From an uncultured Flavobacteriales bacterium (GTDB lineage: Bacteria; Bacteroidota; Bacteroidia; Palsa-965), in the NCBI GenBank assembly GCA_946478675.1, contig CAMLEF010000165.1, positions 1 to 9,654 of the forward strand: 9,654 nt of DNA, in the 5' to 3' direction. Under the pieces are notes generated by a model. It searched no databases. It was not told the origin of the DNA and worked only from the letters and a program-made list of their open reading frames with translations. The position numbers and the translations under genes are program-made. The stretch's first letter is position 1. Each line of letters opens with the position of its first letter. Below, one piece after another: positions 5,897 through 9,654 of the stretch.

Positions 5897-8200
5897 ATGA
5901 AATTTTCATTTCAAAAAACGGCGCTGCTGCTGCTCGCCGGTCTTTCTTTCCTGTTCTCCTTTGCGCAGAATATCGACTCGCTGAAAAACAGTGTCGCACA
6001 TACACCGCCCGACACTTCCCGCTGCCGTGCGCTGGCGAACCTCGTGGATGCCGTCGACCTGGACAGCATGACGAAATACAATGAAGAGCTGATCCGTTTT
6101 TGCAATGAAAAACTCCGGTCGGACCAGGGCAAACTGACCTTCGCTTACCAGCGGTTTCTCGCGGATGCTTATACGACGAAAGGCTATGTGTATCGCCTCG
6201 GCGGCAATTATCCGGAAGCGCTGAAATGCTACAGTGAGAGTCTCCGGCTGCAGGAAGCGATCCACGACAGCGACGGGCTCGCCACTTCCATCTTCAACAC
6301 GGGCGTTGTTTACCAGATCCAGAATGACAATGTCAGGGCGCTGGATTATTTTACCGAAAGCGGAACGATCCGGCAGGCGCTGAACGACAAGCGCGGTCTC
6401 TCGGAAGTTTATTTCAGCGTCGGGTCGCTGTATAATTTCCAGGGAAACATTCCGCAGGCGCTGGACTATTACAGCAAGAGCCTGCGGCTGGCCGAGGAGT
6501 GCGGGCATACAAAAGTGATCGCGTATTCGCTCAACAACATCGGCTCCATCTACAGCAGCCAGAACGATTTCACGCATGCGCTGGAATATTACAACAAGAG
6601 CTACGCGCTGTACCGGGAAAACAAAGACAAGATCGGGATGGCGATCGCGCTCGACAATATCGGCGGCATTTATAAAAAGCAGGGGAACAACGCGAAAGCG
6701 CTCGAGAATTTCAATCAAAGCTACCTGATCGCGCAGGAGACCGGCGACAAAAAAGAGCTGGCGAATTCATTGGCGAACAGCGGAACGGTTTACATGGAGC
6801 AGAACGATTTTCCCAAAGCGCTCGATTGTTTTACGAGAAGCCTCGGGCTGCAGCAGGAGATCGGTTATAAAAAAGGAATTGCGGGTTCGCTTTGCAACAT
6901 TGGCCGGATCTATTTCGCGCAAAAGGATTATGCAAAAGCGGAAAGCTACGGTGAGCAGTCGATGGAGATGAGCCGTGCGATCGGTTTTCCGCAGAACATC
7001 CTCGACGCGGCATTGCTCCTCGATATGATTTACGAAGCGCAGGGCAAACCGGCGAAAGCGCTGGAGATGTACAAGCTGTACGTCGTCATGCGCGACAGCA
7101 TCAACAACATGCAGACGCAGAAAGCCAGCATGAAGCGCGAATTCGAATACAACTATGAAAAGCGCGCCGCCGCCGACAGCATCGCTCATGCGAAAGAGAA
7201 GCAGATCCGCCAGGCCGAGCTCAACCGGCAGCAGGCAGAATTGCGCGCAAAGAAAAATCAGCAGTACGCCCTGTTCGGCGGACTTGCGCTGGTGCTGATC
7301 TTCGCCGGCATAATGTTCAACCGCTTCCAGGTGACACGTAAGCAGAACCACATCATCCGGTTGCAGGAAGAAGAAACGCGAAGACAGAAGCTTCTGGTCG
7401 AAGAGCAGAAAGACCTGATCCAGGAAAAACACAAAGAGATCACCGACAGCATCAACTATGCCGAGCGCATCCAACGGAGCTTTCTTGCGAGCACCGCGCT
7501 GCTCGATGCGCATCTTGCTGCTCCCGGCGATGACGGCTATTTCGTCTTCTTCCGTCCGAAAGCGGTCGTCAGCGGCGATTTCTATTGGGCGGCCCCGCTG
7601 ATGAACGGCGACTTCGCTTACGTCACTGCCGACTCGACGGGCCACGGCGTTCCCGGCGCGATCATGAGCATCCTGAATATTTCTTCGCTGGAAAAAGCCG
7701 TGGAAAAATTCAGCGAGCCTTCCGCCATCCTGGACGAGACGCGCCGCACGATCATTCATCGGCTGAAGAAAGACGGAAGCGCCGACGGCGGCAAGGACGG
7801 CATGGATTGCAGCCTGGTCGTTCTTCACCGCGACAAACGCCGCCTCACTTATTCCGCCGCCAACAACCCGGTGTGGATCGTGCGGGGAAACACGCTGCTG
7901 GAATTCGCCCCGGATAAAATGCCGGTCGGAAAACACGACAAGGACGACGTTTCTTTTTCACAACACAACGTCGACATTCAAAGCGGCGACATGATTTACA
8001 CGCTCACCGACGGCCTCCCCGACCAGTTCGGCGGACCATTGGGAAAGAAATACAAATACCGTCAGCTGAAGGAGCTGCTTCTTTCCATCGCGCATTTGCC
8101 GGTGAAGGAACAGCAGGAAAAACTCCAGCGAAGCATGGACGACTGGAAAGGCGCGCAGGAGCAGGTGGATGATGTGACGATTCTTGGGGTGCGGGTGTAG
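5897..8200 (+). CDS. Membrane-anchored TPR sensor with SpoIIE-type PP2C phosphatase domain
   Basis: This 767-residue protein is predicted to dephosphorylate serine/threonine residues on a regulator, as SpoIIE/RsbU-type phosphatases do for anti-anti-sigma factors. A signal peptide or N-terminal anchor (ALLLLAGLSFLFSFAQ, about 9-24) is followed by eight tetratricopeptide repeats between about residues 80 and 402, each exactly 40 residues long. Then come a Lys/Gln/Glu-rich helix (about 428-455), one transmembrane segment (YALFGGLALVLIFAGIMF, about 457-474), a coiled coil (about 483-530) and the PP2C-like catalytic domain (about 545-767). Metal-binding acidic residues are all present: SGDFYW (Asp561), ADSTGHG (Asp579), LTDGL (Asp705) and VDDVTI (Asp758/759). 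The likely topology puts the TPRs in the periplasm and the phosphatase in the cytoplasm. Similar proteins are numerous in Bacteroidota. No substrate gene (STAS protein or kinase) is adjacent, so the target is unknown. It is divergent from the CAP gene and convergent, 26 bases apart, with the nucleotidyltransferase genes. Confidence 0.93.
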   Translation: MKFSFQKTALLLLAGLSFLFSFAQNIDSLKNSVAHTPPDTSRCRALANLVDAVDLDSMTKYNEELIRFCNEKLRSDQGKLTFAYQRFLADAYTTKGYVYRLGGNYPEALKCYSESLRLQEAIHDSDGLATSIFNTGVVYQIQNDNVRALDYFTESGTIRQALNDKRGLSEVYFSVGSLYNFQGNIPQALDYYSKSLRLAEECGHTKVIAYSLNNIGSIYSSQNDFTHALEYYNKSYALYRENKDKIGMAIALDNIGGIYKKQGNNAKALENFNQSYLIAQETGDKKELANSLANSGTVYMEQNDFPKALDCFTRSLGLQQEIGYKKGIAGSLCNIGRIYFAQKDYAKAESYGEQSMEMSRAIGFPQNILDAALLLDMIYEAQGKPAKALEMYKLYVVMRDSINNMQTQKASMKREFEYNYEKRAAADSIAHAKEKQIRQAELNRQQAELRAKKNQQYALFGGLALVLIFAGIMFNRFQVTRKQNHIIRLQEEETRRQKLLVEEQKDLIQEKHKEITDSINYAERIQRSFLASTALLDAHLAAPGDDGYFVFFRPKAVVSGDFYWAAPLMNGDFAYVTADSTGHGVPGAIMSILNISSLEKAVEKFSEPSAILDETRRTIIHRLKKDGSADGGKDGMDCSLVVLHRDKRRLTYSAANNPVWIVRGNTLLEFAPDKMPVGKHDKDDVSFSQHNVDIQSGDMIYTLTDGLPDQFGGPLGKKYKYRQLKELLLSIAHLPVKEQQEKLQRSMDDWKGAQEQVDDVTILGVRV
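6126..7100 (+). repeat. Eight tandem 120-bp TPR-coding units
   Basis: The DNA coding for the TPR array keeps an exact 120-base period. The segment 'GCGCTnnA...' encoding Ala-Leu-x-x-[YF] recurs with the same offset near 6218, 6338, 6458, 6578, 6698, 6818, 6938 (GCGGAA) and 7051-7058, ending in a Ser/Lys codon pair. Units are diverged (conserved TPR positions only), so the regularity reflects protein-level constraint plus absence of indels, not recent duplication. The 120-base unit is 40 codons, rather than the canonical 34 of TPRs, matching the longer Kinesin-light-chain/TPR_12-like spacing. The outer limits are approximate. Confidence 0.8.
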
Positions 8201-8226
8201 TGTTTTGTGCAGGGGCTTGAAACTTA

Positions 8227-9282
8227 TCACTGCCTGTAAAATTCCCGGCGGATCGTTACCAGCACGCTGTTGATCTTTTCCAAATCCGGAGCCTCCGGCA
8301 AAGGTGACGAGGCATAAACATTTTTAATCCGCTCTACACGTCGCTCCGCTTCATCGACTAACTCTTCGTAGCTGAACTTTCCGGCGCGGATCTCCAACAG
8401 AAATTCACGGTTCGGACGACGAACGATGATCTTGCCGGTACGCCCGATCTCTTCCGCCATGTCGAGCAGGCGAAACGTGTGCAGCATGTTCTTGGCATCG
8501 TAATTCCTGCCGTGATGAATCGTATGCTGAAAACGTTCTTCGTTCCTGTTATCGACCCACGCCCAGTAAGATTTATAATCCTTGCAGTATTTCGAAAACC
8601 CGTCTTTGTTGTAAGATAAAATGCCGATGACCGGAGCATTTTGTTTGACGGAGCTCAGCGTAACATCCATGGAATCTTCGCTGCGCACGATGCCGGCATA
8701 ATGTTCTTCCGGATCGTAATACAATCCGTACACTTCCCGCATGTGAGGGATGGCGACAAGCCCGCAACGCTCCTGCGGAATATTTTGCTGCCGGAGAAAA
8801 TCTTTCAGCGGAACAGATCCTTGGCCCTGCACGACGTAACAGAAGTCGAGATTGCTTTTACGCTGCTCTTCCATGGGATTGAGAATTTTCTTGTTCAGTC
8901 CGCGGGCCCTGCGCACCTGTGTCATCGCATAACCTGCGAACGTATCCTGGCAGAGCCGCGACAGGAACAGTTCCGGTTGCAGCCGTTCATACAGCGGGTG
9001 GCGATGACGCAGGCAATCTTCCGGCACAGCCAGCAGCTCGAGCATGTTCGGATTGTTTTTCGATAACAGGTCAACGAATTTCCGCAGCTCGTAGAACATC
9101 GTGTTATTCCCGTCTTCATTGATCTGTTCATCGAACGAAAGCGAAAAAAACTCTTCCTGCGGAAGCACATACACGCCTTTGATATCTACGTCGGAATTTT
9201 CCGTGGCCGTGCCGTATGCCTGGCTGCCGCTGATACATTCCAGCAACAGGCATTGCTTCGATTTCAGCTCCGCGATGGTCAT
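8227..9282 (-). CDS. PF10127-family nucleotidyltransferase (RlaP-like, DNA polymerase beta superfamily)
   Basis: The 351-residue product opens with the minimal nucleotidyltransferase signature: Gly19-Ser20-Gln-Ala-Tyr-Gly, then Ser30-Asp31-Val-Asp33 with both metal-binding aspartates, followed by KGVYVLP. Glu65 in FYELRKF is the likely third carboxylate, and NNPNMLELL follows as usual for PF10127. The C-terminal half has the family's conserved RNEERF, YDAKNMLHTFRLL and IVVRRPNREFLLEIRAG. All catalytic residues are present, so activity is expected: transfer of a nucleotide to an RNA end or other target, substrate unproven. PF10127 is named for its association with RNA-repair systems, and comparative genomics has placed members beside various RNA ligases. 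It overlaps the upstream nucleotidyltransferase gene by four bases (ATGA), so the two are translationally coupled. The stop is 26 bases from the stop of the convergent TPR-SpoIIE gene. A plain alternative is a general 'YcgL-like' nucleotidyltransferase with no RNA role. Confidence 0.88.
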   Translation of the reverse strand: MTIAELKSKQCLLLECISGSQAYGTATENSDVDIKGVYVLPQEEFFSLSFDEQINEDGNNTMFYELRKFVDLLSKNNPNMLELLAVPEDCLRHRHPLYERLQPELFLSRLCQDTFAGYAMTQVRRARGLNKKILNPMEEQRKSNLDFCYVVQGQGSVPLKDFLRQQNIPQERCGLVAIPHMREVYGLYYDPEEHYAGIVRSEDSMDVTLSSVKQNAPVIGILSYNKDGFSKYCKDYKSYWAWVDNRNEERFQHTIHHGRNYDAKNMLHTFRLLDMAEEIGRTGKIIVRRPNREFLLEIRAGKFSYEELVDEAERRVERIKNVYASSPLPEAPDLEKINSVLVTIRREFYRQ

Positions 9283-9654
9283 GCGTTCAGGATTTCACGA
9301 AATAAAACGTCGAGCGATTCACTGCTTGCTTTTTTCGCAGGCAATGTCGCCGACACCGTATCACAGGAAGCAATGCCGGCCGCGAGGAATTCATCCAGTA
9401 CTTTTTCGCGCGGATGACGATAGCCCTCATCTTTTTCCGCTTTCAGTCGTACCAGCTCATTCACCGTTCCACGCAGCGAAGCATCCGGCATTTCCGCAAG
9501 CAACGGCTGCAGCTCCATCGGCGGAACGTTTTTGTGATGCGCAATCCATTTGGCGGAAAGCACCGCGCGCAGGCAATACATGTAATGCTTCAGCTTCACG
9601 TCGTTGCCGGCCGTGCATTCCTCGTATTTCTTTTTCGCCATGCTGAGGTAATGA
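9279..9654 (-). CDS. C-terminal part of a second PF10127-like nucleotidyltransferase (cut by window edge)
   Basis: Only about 125 C-terminal codons are present. The frame is open to the window end, where it reads HYLSMAKKKYEE, so the ATG at 9641 is probably internal. The pattern VKLKHYMYCLRAVLSAKWI, then PPMELQPLL and a terminal VLDEFLA, matches my memory of the C-terminal region of YcgL/PF10127 nucleotidyltransferases (a Lys-Lys-Tyr-x-Tyr-x-Leu-Arg-x-x-Leu-x-x-x-Trp motif, then Pro-Pro-Met-Glu). The catalytic GSxAYG/SDxD core would lie beyond the window, so its integrity cannot be judged. The stop overlaps the start of the downstream nucleotidyltransferase by four bases, forming a tandem pair. 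This copy's tail lacks the YDAKNM block seen in the downstream gene, so the two belong to different subfamilies rather than being a recent duplication. Confidence 0.72.
   Translation of the reverse strand, partial: HYLSMAKKKYEECTAGNDVKLKHYMYCLRAVLSAKWIAHHKNVPPMELQPLLAEMPDASLRGTVNELVRLKAEKDEGYRHPREKVLDEFLAAGIASCDTVSATLPAKKASSESLDVLFREILNA

Noticed and set aside
6767..7936. Long open minus-strand frame (389 codons) opposite the SpoIIE-type phosphatase gene
   Set aside because: It is an antisense shadow: the composition is biased, no motif is recognisable, and the plus-strand protein has clear TPR and phosphatase motifs over the same bases.
8201..8226. Bidirectional terminator between the convergent TPR-SpoIIE and nucleotidyltransferase genes
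   Set aside because: The 26-base gap has no inverted repeat with a T-run on either side.
1..9654. CRISPR array, tRNA or rRNA gene, insertion sequence
   Set aside because: No regularly spaced short identical repeats, no transposase motifs or terminal inverted repeats, and no cloverleaf-like or rRNA sequence noticed on reading both strands.

Overview
The window looks like a chromosomal segment of a Bacteroidota bacterium, possibly of the Chitinophagales/Sphingobacteriales type. Evidence: secreted proteins whose signal peptides end in an Ala-Gln type cleavage site, weak Shine-Dalgarno signals, a TAnnTTTG-type -7 box upstream of one gene, and protein architectures typical of that phylum (periplasmic TPR plus SpoIIE phosphatase, CAP plus OmpA-like). 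Base composition is moderately GC-rich and looks even by eye across the intact genes. The assignment is inferred from these traits only.

Layout. (1) 1-157 holds no supported gene. (2) 158-2180, plus strand: a tight two-gene operon of an RtcB-family RNA ligase and peptide release factor homologue H (PrfH), one base apart. In published work this pair rescues and repairs ribosomes whose 16S rRNA has been cut in the decoding centre. (3) 2181-3017: a decay zone. It has a plus-strand fragment of an NAD-dependent sugar epimerase/reductase running into a minus-strand fragment of a PAS-domain protein; both lack their ends. (4) 3018-5747, minus strand: a large secreted protein with an N-terminal CAP (SCP/PR-1) domain, a central OmpA-like domain and a cysteine-rich C-terminus. 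(5) 5897-8200, plus strand and divergent from (4): a membrane-anchored TPR sensor with a SpoIIE-type serine/threonine phosphatase. (6) 8227-9654, minus strand: two overlapping genes for nucleotidyltransferases of the PF10127 family (RNA-repair-associated DNA polymerase beta superfamily, 'RlaP'). The upstream one is cut by the window edge.

How they may work together. The RtcB/PrfH pair is an RNA-damage response. The tandem PF10127 pair is a family that comparative genomics has linked to RNA ligases. The window may therefore hold two parts of an RNA-repair region, separated by envelope/signalling genes with no evident link to RNA. The pseudogene zone right after prfH marks a place of past rearrangement, which fits acquisition of the ligase/release-factor cassette or deletion beside it. 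The CAP-OmpA and TPR-SpoIIE genes share a 149-base divergent control region and may be co-regulated.
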